Source: Clostridia bacterium (GTDB lineage: Bacteria > Bacillota > Clostridia > Christensenellales > CAG-138). Taken from it: a DNA stretch of 49,365 bases. Where the stretch lies: the NCBI GenBank assembly GCA_017438865.1, contig JAFRUN010000018.1, positions 1 through 49,365 of the forward strand, written 5' to 3'. How positions within the stretch are numbered: the first letter of the stretch is position 1; every line of letters begins with the position of its first letter. Below are positions 32,729 through 41,166 of the stretch, piece by piece. Made by a program: the position numbers and the translations under genes. Below the pieces are notes generated by a model, which saw only the letters and a list, made by a program, of their open reading frames with translations, searched no databases and had not been told where the DNA came from.

Positions 32729-33703
32729 TTAAAGACACACAATGTTGCAATCTTCCTTGACCTGCTGCGGACGCAGCCAGTACCACGCGTCGCCGCGCTT
32801 GGCAGAATGAATGCCGAGCTTCTTCTTTGCCTCGTCAACAGTGCGCTTGCTGATGCTGTTTTCGAGGAAGAAATCGTAGATCTGCTGGCATTGGATCTCG
32901 TCCGCGTTCTGGAACACTTCCAGAAGCGTCGCGCATACCTGCTCGAGCTTCGTGGGCTTGTAGTCCGGCAGGTCTCCACAGTTCAGCAGCTGGTTCGCGC
33001 TGATCTCACTGACGCCTTCGAAGTACATCCGGTTATCCTCTTTCGTGAATACCAGCGTCTGCCCTTTCGGCGCGAGACTGCATTTAACGTGCGCCAGATA
33101 GACCTCATCCGAATGATCGTCCTTCGAACCGAGCAGCATGACACTGCGCGCGGCTCCACTGATGTCCATGGAGCCGAGCCCGCGCGTGATCGCCGGTCCG
33201 CCTTTCATCTTATTCAGGTGTTCGATCAGCAGGATCGCGCACTTGGTGCGCTGGGCAACATCCACAAGGCTGTTCATGACGGCACGCACTTCGTTCGCGC
33301 GGTGCATGTCCACGTCTGCACCGATATACGCCTGCAGCGGATCGAGCACAAACAGCCCGGCGTTCTTTTCCAGGATCGTCTGTTCGATGCGTTCATCCGT
33401 GAAGCACAGGGGATCGTCATGCTCGTCGATAAAGAAGATCCGCGTACAGTCCGCCGCCGCCGAATCGAGCCGTGGTTTGATCGTATCGTCGACCGCGTCT
33501 TCCGCGCTTTGGTACACGCATACGACCGGCTCGCGGTAGTTATCCTTGTTGAACAGCGGTCTGCCTGTGCTCAGCGCGGCAATCAGCGCCATGACAAACA
33601 TGGACTTGCCGTCGCCGGGCATGCCGCGGATGATCGATACCTTGCCTCTCGGGAGGTACGGCTTCCACAGCCATTCCACGTCCACGGCATGGACTTCAGC
33701 CAT
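32729..33703 (-). CDS. RepA-like AAA ATPase
   Basis: A 324-residue ATPase of the AAA_25/RepA helicase group. Walker A is GMPGDGKS (about 27-34), Walker B LFVLDPLQAY (about 115), with the sensor LIEHLNKMKGG and a C-terminal winged-helix-like region. It is likely the element's replication or mobilization helicase. The ATG at 33703 has no RBS close by; a strong AAAGGAGGAAA lies about 24 nt further upstream in the same open frame, so translation may start at a non-ATG codon upstream. Confidence 0.87.
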   Translation of the reverse strand: MAEVHAVDVEWLWKPYLPRGKVSIIRGMPGDGKSMFVMALIAALSTGRPLFNKDNYREPVVCVYQSAEDAVDDTIKPRLDSAAADCTRIFFIDEHDDPLCFTDERIEQTILEKNAGLFVLDPLQAYIGADVDMHRANEVRAVMNSLVDVAQRTKCAILLIEHLNKMKGGPAITRGLGSMDISGAARSVMLLGSKDDHSDEVYLAHVKCSLAPKGQTLVFTKEDNRMYFEGVSEISANQLLNCGDLPDYKPTKLEQVCATLLEVFQNADEIQCQQIYDFFLENSISKRTVDEAKKKLGIHSAKRGDAWYWLRPQQVKEDCNIVCL

Positions 33704-34632
33704 GCTTTTGATTATCGCTTTCTTCGTGTTTTCCTCCTTTCCGAGCGGGCTCTGCCGCTCTATTCTTTGTCGTTGGTGTTCCGTTCCCGCAAAGCGGTGC
33801 GAGACTTTCCTACCGATCCAGGGCCGTCGTTCTCACGCATGTTCTGTCGAACCCCCGCATCCCGCGGAGCCGCCCAATGCTGTGACGCGTTCAAGGCGGA
33901 AGTATCATTCTGGTGTTGCCCGGATCGGCTATTCAGTTTTCAAGGTGCTCGGGGCTTAGAAACCCCTCTATCTTTCTAACGGACAAAAAATCCGGGGGTG
34001 GCCCACTTTTTCAGCAGAAAAAATATTTTTCTCTCTATCTTTCTAAGGGTCACGAAAACCCGGGGCTTCCAATCGAAAAAAGGAAATAATAATATATTTT
34101 CGACTCTTTTTGCGCTGCCTGTCCCAAAATCGGGACAGGCAGTGGCTTTTCAGCCGCTCGATCGTATTTGCTCCTCACCTATAACGGCAACGTTTCAAGC
34201 CGTTTTTCACGGTCTAAAGAGGAATATATTTTTGAATCACGATTTATCCCTCCACTAACTAGCCCACGAAAACGCGAAATGTTACCCGGGTGAAAGGAAA
34301 AAAGATTGTGAACTTTCAGTTTTGTCTCTTTTGCCCCTCACCTATAACGGCATTTCAGAAAAGGCAATTTGGACAAAAAATGATGATTTTTGAAAGTATA
34401 TTTTCTGAGCAATACAAATACGTATATGTACGTATAATACGTACAAATGCGAATAGATCTGACCTTGCAGGGATTCTCATCTTTTCCCCCTCACTTATAA
34501 CGCGTGTTGAGAACCGGGTTTTTGAAATGGAAAATTGTGTATGATTTTTTGACAGGCCATTCGATGACGCGCAAAATAAAAATCAGCGGCACAAATCCGC
34601 TGATAAAACTTCTCGCTGTACCATAAATGACC
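33704..34632. repeat. Non-coding region with degenerate direct repeats
   Basis: No gene. Six copies of a 20-bp motif of form CCTC-AC-TATAACGG occur: 33963, 34031, 34171, 34247, 34333 and 34486. Three are nearly identical (CCTCACCTATAACGGCA at 34171 and 34333, CCTCACTTATAACGCG at 34486). An 11-bp inverted repeat CTGCCTGTCCC / GGGACAGGCAG (34115-34142) lies inside. Near 34420 a TACGTATATGTACGTA cluster overlaps a TATAAT. Spacing is irregular (60-160 nt). It may be a replication origin (iterons) or a control region. Confidence 0.55.
34572..34604 (-). terminator. Minus-strand terminator upstream of hsdR
   Basis: Stem ATCAGCGG / CCGCTGAT with a 7-nt loop. On the minus strand it is followed by ATTTTTATTTT. 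It would stop leftward transcripts before the RepA-like operon. Confidence 0.6.
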
Positions 34633-34661
34633 TTGTGAAAATGATCGAAAAATGGTATAAT
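34633..34661 (+). promoter_or_regulatory. Promoter of the type I R-M operon
   Basis: -35 TTGTGA (34633-34638), 17-nt spacer, exact -10 TATAAT (34656-34661), giving a leader of about 85 nt before the hsdR ATG. An additional TTGACA at 34549 has a poor -10. Confidence 0.65.
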
Positions 34662-34754
34662 AAAATGCTTTAGAGTACACTTCATGAATGGTTGTAAATC
34701 GAGTGAGAAACAAAACAAAGCGAACCGTTACGAAGCCGGAGGTTGGATAACGCA

Positions 34755-37478
34755 ATGACACCGGAGCAGAGAGCGAGACAGACAATAGATCGGAAGCTGA
34801 GAGAGGCAGGTTGGGTGATTCAGGATATGAATCGCATCAATCCGGTGGCTTCGCTTGGTGTGGCGGTGCGTGAGTTCCCGACAAGCACCGGCCCTGTTGA
34901 TTATGCACTGTTCGTGGACGGCACGCCAGCTGGCGTGATCGAGGCAAAGCGCAGCGAAGCGGGAGAGCATATCACGGACGTTGAGATGCAGTCCGGACGG
35001 TATGCCAACAGCACGTTCCGCTATACGAATAACCAAAGAATCCGGTTCGCATTTGAAGCAACCGATAAACTGATTCGCTTTACGGATTTTGATGACGTCA
35101 ATTACCGTTCACGGGAGATCTTCTCATTCTTCCGTCCGGGCACATTGAAACGCTTGCTGAGTCAACAGACGACGATCCGCAACAACATGCGGCATTTCCC
35201 GCCTTTGGACGTTACGGGCTTCCGCAAGTGCCAGATTACGGCGATCAACAACCTGGATGAATCATTCGCACACAATAAGCCCCGCGCACTTGTGCAGATG
35301 GCAACCGGCGCAGGTAAAACGTTTACAGCAATCACGGCAGCATACCGGCTTCTGAAATACGGCAAGATGAACCGTATCCTGTTCCTCGTCGATACAAAAT
35401 CCCTCGGAGAGCAGGCAGAGCGCGAATTCCTTGCCTATACGCCCAATGACGATCCGCGTTCGTTTGCACAGCTTTACGGCGTCTGCCGCCTGAAGTCAAG
35501 CTACATCCCGTCCGACGTTCAGATTTGCATCAGCACGATTCAGCGTATGTATTCGATCCTGAAAGGTGAGCAGTTGGACGAGAAAGCAGAGGAGACGCCG
35601 CTTGCTGAGCTCAAGACGGCGAACACCATGGCGCCGAAAGAGGTTGTTTACAACGAGAAATATCCGCCGGAATTCTTCGACTGCATCATCGTCGACGAGT
35701 GCCACCGCTCGATTTATAACGTCTGGAGCCAGGTGCTTACTTACTTCGATTCGTTCATCATCGGCTTGACAGCAACGCCGGACAAGCGTACCTTTGCATT
35801 TTTCCACGAGAATATCGTCAGCGAGTATTCCCGCGAGCAGGCAATTTTGGAAGGCGTAAACGTCGGCGAAGATATCTTCATGATCGAGACGGAGATCACC
35901 AAAAACGGCGCGCATCTGATGAAACAATACATCGAAACGCGCGATCGTTTGTCCCGTGCGCGACGCTGGCAGCAGTTAGATGAGGAGATCGATTACACCG
36001 CGCCGCAGCTTGACAGGGACATCGTGAACCCGAGCCAGATCCGTACCGTGATTCGCTCCTTCAAGGATAACCTGTTTACGATGCTTTTCCCGCGCCGTAA
36101 GGAAGTACCGAAAACGCTGATCTTCGCCAAAACCGACAGCCATGCGGATGACATCGTCCAGTGCGTACGTGAGGAGTTCGGCGAAGGAAATGACTTCTGC
36201 CGCAAGATTACCTATTCGGCGGAGAATCCGGAATCTGTGCTCAGCTCCTTCCGCAATGACTACTATCCCCGCATCGCCGTCACCGTGGACATGATCGCCA
36301 CCGGTACCGACGTAAAGCCCATCGAGTGTCTGATCTTCATGCGCGACGTCCGCAGCAAGAACTATTTCGAGCAGATGAAGGGACGCGGCACGCGAACACT
36401 CGACAAGGACGAGCTGCAGAAGGTGACGCCATCCGCCACGGAGAATAAAGATCATTTCGTGATCGTGGATGCCGTCGGCGTTACCAAATCCGTCAAAACA
36501 GAAACCCGTTCGCTGGAGCGCAAGCCGTCCGTTTCGTTGAAAGAACTGATGTTGAGCGTCGCAATGGGCGACAAGAGCGAAAATACGCTGACGTCGCTTG
36601 CAAACCGCCTCACGCGCCTTGATAAACAGATGACGCAAGCTGAACGCCGGGAGTTCGCGGCGCTTGCGGGTGTTGGGATCGGTACCATTGCAGAGCGTTT
36701 GCTGAATGCGTTTGATGAGGATGTCATCCGCGCAGCAACCTGCGAAGCAGAGCCAACCGAGGAGCAGATGCACGCGGCGCAGAAAGAGCTGCTGCAACAG
36801 GCGACGGAGCCGATTTATAACCCGGACGTGCGGGAACGGCTCGAAAACGTGCGCCGCAGCCACGATCAGATCATCGACAACGTCAATCTGGATGAAGTGC
36901 GGTTCGCCGGGTTCGATGCGCAGCAGGAACAACATGCAGAACAGACGATCTCCTCGTTCCGTGCATTCATTGAGGAAAACCGGGACGAGATCATAGCGCT
37001 GCGCATTATCTACAGCGAAGCGTATAAGGATCGTCCGATGGCGATCGAGCAACTGAAAGCACTGTATGAAAAACTGAAGGCAAGGGGCGTCACCGTGCAG
37101 CGACTCTGGGATTGCTATGCGATCCAGAAGCCGGAGAAGGTAAAGCGCGGCACGATGGCGCAGCTTACCGATCTGATCTCTCTGGTTCGATTCGAGCTCG
37201 GCTATACCGATCAGCTATCGCCGTTTGCCGACAAGGTGAATTATAACTTCATGCAATGGACGCTCCGCCGCAACGCGGGTTCGGTACACTTTACCGAGGA
37301 GCAGATGGAATGGCTGCGCCTCATCAAGGATCATATCGTTGCGTCCTTGTCCATCACGCCGGAGGATCTGGATCTGAACCCGTTCGATCGCAAGGGCGGC
37401 CTCGGCAGATTCTACGCGGTGTTCGGCAAGGACTATAAGGCGATCCTGCAGGAAATGAATACGGAATTGGTGGCGTAA
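34755..37478 (+). CDS. hsdR: Type I restriction enzyme R subunit
   Basis: Motor and nuclease subunit of a type I R-M complex, 907 residues. The N-terminal nuclease site shows DYALFVDGTPAGVIEAKRSE (Asp...Glu-x-Lys). The helicase core has MATGAGKTFTA (Walker A), VDECHRS (DECH box), LTATPDKRT (motif III) and SuperFamily 2 motif VI-like KGRGTRT. Start ATG 34755 is preceded by GGAGG at 12 nt; an in-frame TTG at 34743 overlaps that RBS. GC-rich like the host. It begins an operon with the HNH-like, hsdS and hsdM genes. Confidence 0.95.
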   Translation: MTPEQRARQTIDRKLREAGWVIQDMNRINPVASLGVAVREFPTSTGPVDYALFVDGTPAGVIEAKRSEAGEHITDVEMQSGRYANSTFRYTNNQRIRFAFEATDKLIRFTDFDDVNYRSREIFSFFRPGTLKRLLSQQTTIRNNMRHFPPLDVTGFRKCQITAINNLDESFAHNKPRALVQMATGAGKTFTAITAAYRLLKYGKMNRILFLVDTKSLGEQAEREFLAYTPNDDPRSFAQLYGVCRLKSSYIPSDVQICISTIQRMYSILKGEQLDEKAEETPLAELKTANTMAPKEVVYNEKYPPEFFDCIIVDECHRSIYNVWSQVLTYFDSFIIGLTATPDKRTFAFFHENIVSEYSREQAILEGVNVGEDIFMIETEITKNGAHLMKQYIETRDRLSRARRWQQLDEEIDYTAPQLDRDIVNPSQIRTVIRSFKDNLFTMLFPRRKEVPKTLIFAKTDSHADDIVQCVREEFGEGNDFCRKITYSAENPESVLSSFRNDYYPRIAVTVDMIATGTDVKPIECLIFMRDVRSKNYFEQMKGRGTRTLDKDELQKVTPSATENKDHFVIVDAVGVTKSVKTETRSLERKPSVSLKELMLSVAMGDKSENTLTSLANRLTRLDKQMTQAERREFAALAGVGIGTIAERLLNAFDEDVIRAATCEAEPTEEQMHAAQKELLQQATEPIYNPDVRERLENVRRSHDQIIDNVNLDEVRFAGFDAQQEQHAEQTISSFRAFIEENRDEIIALRIIYSEAYKDRPMAIEQLKALYEKLKARGVTVQRLWDCYAIQKPEKVKRGTMAQLTDLISLVRFELGYTDQLSPFADKVNYNFMQWTLRRNAGSVHFTEEQMEWLRLIKDHIVASLSITPEDLDLNPFDRKGGLGRFYAVFGKDYKAILQEMNTELVA

Positions 37479-37479
37479 G

Positions 37480-38283
37480 ATGGCGAAAAAGGTTTACGGG
37501 AAATGTGCTTTATGCGGAAAAGAAGGCAAACTAACTTTCGAGCACATTCCGCCTGAAGCAGCATTCAACAATACACCTGCTAAACCAATACCTGGAGATG
37601 AGTTTCTTTTAAGAGGAAATGTTTATCCTTGGGAAACGCATGGAATCCCATATCAGAATTTACAACAAGGAATGGGCATGTATTCTCTTTGTGAAACTTG
37701 CAATCCATTAACAGGTTCATTGTATGGAAATGAATACAAAGAGTTTGCACAAAGAGCGATTCAGGTTGCCTTTTCTGATGTAGATCCATCAAAGAGTGAG
37801 GTTGTTTTTCAGAACGTTCATCCCTTGCGAGTGATAAAGCAGATCGCATCCATGTTTTGCTCGACAACCAGAATTGAACAGTTGGATGAGTTGCGAACTT
37901 TTGTTTTGGACAAGGAAAAGAGAGGCATCGACAAAAGTAAGTTTGAGTTTCGAATGTACTTTACGCGCGATAATGTCATCAAATGGACAGGTTTTAATGT
38001 GCTTTGCATTGGTGGAGAACCAAACCCAGTTATTCTTAGTGAGATCACAGCATTTCCACTCGGGTTCATTCTCTACTTAAATCCGAGTGAGGTACATCAT
38101 AAAGCAGGCATAGACATAACTTCCTTTTCGGACTTTGGATACGATGACATATGTGACGTCCATTCTCCGATATTGATTCATACCGTCAATAGTTGGGTTC
38201 CGGGTGATTATCGAAGTAGAGAAGAGATAATTGCAACATTTGAGAAGAATCGAGAATGGGAAAGGGAGCATAGTGAAGTATAA
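37480..38283 (+). CDS. HNH-nuclease-like zinc protein embedded in the R-M operon
   Basis: A 267-residue protein. The N-terminus has CALCGKEGKLTFEHIPPEAAFN and, about 60 residues on, LCETCN, giving two Cys pairs and the His of an HNH-type zinc fold; a complete HNH catalytic set was not confirmed. The remaining 180 residues are mixed alpha/beta without a known family. Markedly AT-rich compared with hsdR. It starts 1 nt after the hsdR stop and overlaps hsdS by 11 nt, so it is part of one operon. Confidence 0.7.
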   Translation: MAKKVYGKCALCGKEGKLTFEHIPPEAAFNNTPAKPIPGDEFLLRGNVYPWETHGIPYQNLQQGMGMYSLCETCNPLTGSLYGNEYKEFAQRAIQVAFSDVDPSKSEVVFQNVHPLRVIKQIASMFCSTTRIEQLDELRTFVLDKEKRGIDKSKFEFRMYFTRDNVIKWTGFNVLCIGGEPNPVILSEITAFPLGFILYLNPSEVHHKAGIDITSFSDFGYDDICDVHSPILIHTVNSWVPGDYRSREEIIATFEKNREWEREHSEV

Positions 38284-39568
38284 ATCTTTTTTAGATGCAG
38301 TAGAGATATGCGATTCGATGCGATCGCCAATCAACAAGGAAGAACGAGCAAAACGGATAGCCGGCAAGCCTGCTGCTGAATTATACCCGTATTATGGTGC
38401 TACTGGACAGGTTGGAGTGATAGATGGTTATCTCACTGATGGCGAATATGTGCTTCTTGGGGAAGATGGTGCACCGTTTTTAGATGCATTTGCCACAAAA
38501 GCATATTTGATCAGCGGGAAAGCTTGGGTAAATAATCATGCCCATGTATTGAAGTCAAAGACAAATAATAAGTTTCTATATTATTACCTAAACTATTTCA
38601 ACTATAAGGGGTATGTTTCAGGAACCACAAGACTAAAGCTTACACAAGCTGAAATGAAACGGATACCGATTCCAGATGTCAGCATTGAAGAACAGGCGCG
38701 GATCGTTGCGCGAATTGAGGAATTGTTCTCCGAACTGGATGCAGGCGTGGAAACGCTGCAAAAAATCAAGCGGCAGTTGACAGTATATCGACGTTCAGTA
38801 TTGTCGGATGCGTTTGAAGGCAGAATGACTGCACAATGGAGGGAAAAGAATTGCAAGAATACGGAAGACTTAGTGCGGACTGCAAGAAATAAACGGGATT
38901 CGATTCTTTCTTCAAAGCGACTGAAGAAATTGAAATATGAATGGAAAGAAGATATTGAATTGCCGAATATTCCAAGGGAATGGGAATATGCACAGATCGG
39001 TGATGTCGCATGGGAAATAAAAGATGGGCCACATTATAGCCCTGAATATGTGGACGAAGGGATACCATTTATAACGGGAGGAAATGTTAGGCCGAGCGGG
39101 GTAGATTTTGATAATGCAAAAAGAATCTCTCCAGAACTGCATAAGGAATTGAGCAGGCGATGCCGTCCAGAAAAAGGCGATATGCTCTATACAAAAGGAG
39201 GGACTACCGGTATTGCCAGAGTCAATACTTACGATCACGAATTCAGCGTTTGGGTTCATGTCGCAGTGATTAAGTATGTCGATTCGGTTTTGCCAGCGTA
39301 TTTTCAATATGTTTTGAATTCTCCACTTTGCTATCAGCAATCGCAGAAATACACACATGGCGTTGGAAATCAGGATTTAGGATTAACAAGGATGATCAAT
39401 ATCATTTTTCCACTCTGTGATGTAGAAGAGCAGAAGGAAATCGTGCGTGAACTTGAATCACGGTTATCTGTTTGCGATAGTATCGAAAAAACAGTAGACG
39501 AAGCGTTGCAGCAATCGGCAGCCATGCGCCAAAGCATTTTGAAACAAGCATTTGAGGGAGGGTTGTAA
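38273..39568 (+). CDS. hsdS: Type I restriction enzyme specificity subunit
   Basis: DNA-recognition subunit, 431 residues, with two target-recognition domains and two conserved coiled-coil spacers (IEEQARIVARIEELFSELD near residue 150, and the C-terminal VEEQKEIVRELESRL near 390). The GTG at 38273 was chosen because AAAGGGAG (38261-38268) lies just upstream and it overlaps the preceding gene; a longer frame exists but has no RBS. It is AT-rich relative to hsdR and hsdM, as expected for a subunit that exchanges by recombination. Confidence 0.93.
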   Translation: MKYKSFLDAVEICDSMRSPINKEERAKRIAGKPAAELYPYYGATGQVGVIDGYLTDGEYVLLGEDGAPFLDAFATKAYLISGKAWVNNHAHVLKSKTNNKFLYYYLNYFNYKGYVSGTTRLKLTQAEMKRIPIPDVSIEEQARIVARIEELFSELDAGVETLQKIKRQLTVYRRSVLSDAFEGRMTAQWREKNCKNTEDLVRTARNKRDSILSSKRLKKLKYEWKEDIELPNIPREWEYAQIGDVAWEIKDGPHYSPEYVDEGIPFITGGNVRPSGVDFDNAKRISPELHKELSRRCRPEKGDMLYTKGGTTGIARVNTYDHEFSVWVHVAVIKYVDSVLPAYFQYVLNSPLCYQQSQKYTHGVGNQDLGLTRMINIIFPLCDVEEQKEIVRELESRLSVCDSIEKTVDEALQQSAAMRQSILKQAFEGGL

Positions 39569-39569
39569 G

Positions 39570-40502
39570 ATGGCGTCGAAAAAGAAAAAGAAGACACCGA
39601 TCCCCAAGAAAAATGAAACACCGCTGACGATGAAGGATGTCGCTATCGAAGCCGAATCGATTACAAGGCCATTTGAAGAAAAAACAAAAAAGCAAAGGAA
39701 ATTTGTCGTTGAGAATGCTACGGCGATCATAGCCTTTCTTACGATAGGTTTGCTCATAATTCTGTTTGCATATAATAAGGGCTTTTATGGGGTTTACAAT
39801 GTGCCGGTAGAGTGCATTCCGGTTGACTTAAAAAGCTACCTGCCGATTGCCATTCAGGGAATAAGCGTCCTTGTTTGGGTGATTATGATCATCTCATACT
39901 TTAAAACTGATATTGCGCTGAATAGATATAAATTCAATTTTGTGCGAGTGTTGTATGGCCATATGGTATTGATGAATATCATGATAGCGAACAATTACAA
40001 TATACTATTAAACAAAGTTGAGATAGCCATTCCATCAACAAACAGAGTATTCCCACTTGGTAGGATACTATTCATTATAATTCCGGCATTTGTTTCCATT
40101 GGAGTTGAGCTGATTATACTATTTTTGCGTAAGCCTCGGAAAAACACGAATCTAAGCAAACAAGAATTTGCTATGAAGAGGCATGATTTTGTCTTTTCTC
40201 GTTTCTTCCGCTCATATTATAAAGGTTGGATTTTCATATTTGTTATGGCTGTCTTAGCTGTTCCGATTCTTGGAAAGCTTAGCGCGAAAGCAAAACGAGA
40301 ATATCAGATTATTACGGTAGACGAAGCAACTTATGCTGTGATTTTTACTGAAACTGACAGATTTTTGGTTCAATCTGCTACAGTGCAGGACAAGTTGTTA
40401 ATGATTGATACCTCATCATTCAGATATTACGATAAGGATGCGGGGGATGTTCGGTATCTGCAATTTGATGAAGTCGTTTTAGACAGAACCTATAATCCTT
40501 GA
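39570..40502 (+). CDS. Polytopic membrane protein within the R-M operon
   Basis: A 310-residue protein with a Lys-rich N-terminus (MASKKKKKTP), helices at about residues 50-70, 90-112, 150-180 and 215-240, and a C-terminal soluble domain of about 70 residues. No known family. GGGAGGG (39556-39562) is 7 nt before the ATG and overlaps the end of hsdS. It is AT-rich. A membrane gene between hsdS and hsdM is not part of the standard system; it may be an extra defence effector or unrelated cargo. Confidence 0.75.
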   Translation: MASKKKKKTPIPKKNETPLTMKDVAIEAESITRPFEEKTKKQRKFVVENATAIIAFLTIGLLIILFAYNKGFYGVYNVPVECIPVDLKSYLPIAIQGISVLVWVIMIISYFKTDIALNRYKFNFVRVLYGHMVLMNIMIANNYNILLNKVEIAIPSTNRVFPLGRILFIIIPAFVSIGVELIILFLRKPRKNTNLSKQEFAMKRHDFVFSRFFRSYYKGWIFIFVMAVLAVPILGKLSAKAKREYQIITVDEATYAVIFTETDRFLVQSATVQDKLLMIDTSSFRYYDKDAGDVRYLQFDEVVLDRTYNP

Positions 40503-40524
40503 ATAGCAAGGGAGGAGAACAGAA

Positions 40525-41166
40525 ATGCCTACAGTAACAGATTGGTTAATGGTTGGGATCACTGCTGTATATGTTATAGCGACAATCCTCATTTGCCTGT
40601 TTAACGGAAAATCCACAAAAGCAACAAGGGCACAATTAGAAGAGTCCAAACGTCAGTTTGAAGAAAAAAAGAGACTTGATATTATGCCGCTATTTAGCAT
40701 TGAATTGACTTATCGCAAGGAAGGCAGTACTGGAAGCTTGTGGATTCCTCACCGGTGTGAACTTGGTATTTATCAAAGCTCGACTTCTATGAAAAGCTTT
40801 TATACAAGATCTGGATATTACATGCTTAATATGAAAAATGTTGGATTAGGGCCAGCGAGATCGATTAACATGTTTCTTGAAATTGATAACCGTCGGTTTA
40901 CTGATGCTCCTATATGCATTGGAGCCATTTCGGCAAAAGACACATATGAAATGTATATGGAGTTTCAGGGATTCTTCAGCTCTGAGGATAAAACTGATGA
41001 TGATATTAAGGCAAGATTGGTATTTGAGTTCTTAGATATACTTGGCAATCAATATAGTCAAACAACTGATTTGGTTTTTTCTTTAGCCGACAATAGATTG
41101 ATCCTATGTGACGATAGGACTTCGGATGCTGAATTTGTGATAAAGGATTATAAGGACAATGATTGA
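40525..41166 (+). CDS. Membrane-anchored protein with coiled coil within the R-M operon
   Basis: A 213-residue protein: one N-terminal membrane helix (WLMVGITAVYVIATILICLF), a charged coiled coil (residues about 32-52), then a beta-rich cytoplasmic or external domain. The helix-coil-domain layout is common to poorly characterised proteins near defence genes. The last 8 nt overlap hsdM. RBS GGGAGGAG precedes the ATG. AT-rich; function unknown. Confidence 0.75.
   Translation: MPTVTDWLMVGITAVYVIATILICLFNGKSTKATRAQLEESKRQFEEKKRLDIMPLFSIELTYRKEGSTGSLWIPHRCELGIYQSSTSMKSFYTRSGYYMLNMKNVGLGPARSINMFLEIDNRRFTDAPICIGAISAKDTYEMYMEFQGFFSSEDKTDDDIKARLVFEFLDILGNQYSQTTDLVFSLADNRLILCDDRTSDAEFVIKDYKDND

Noticed and set aside
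34115..34142. 11-bp inverted repeat as a terminator
   Set aside because: Neither side is followed by a T tract on the relevant strand, so it is more likely an operator or structural element.
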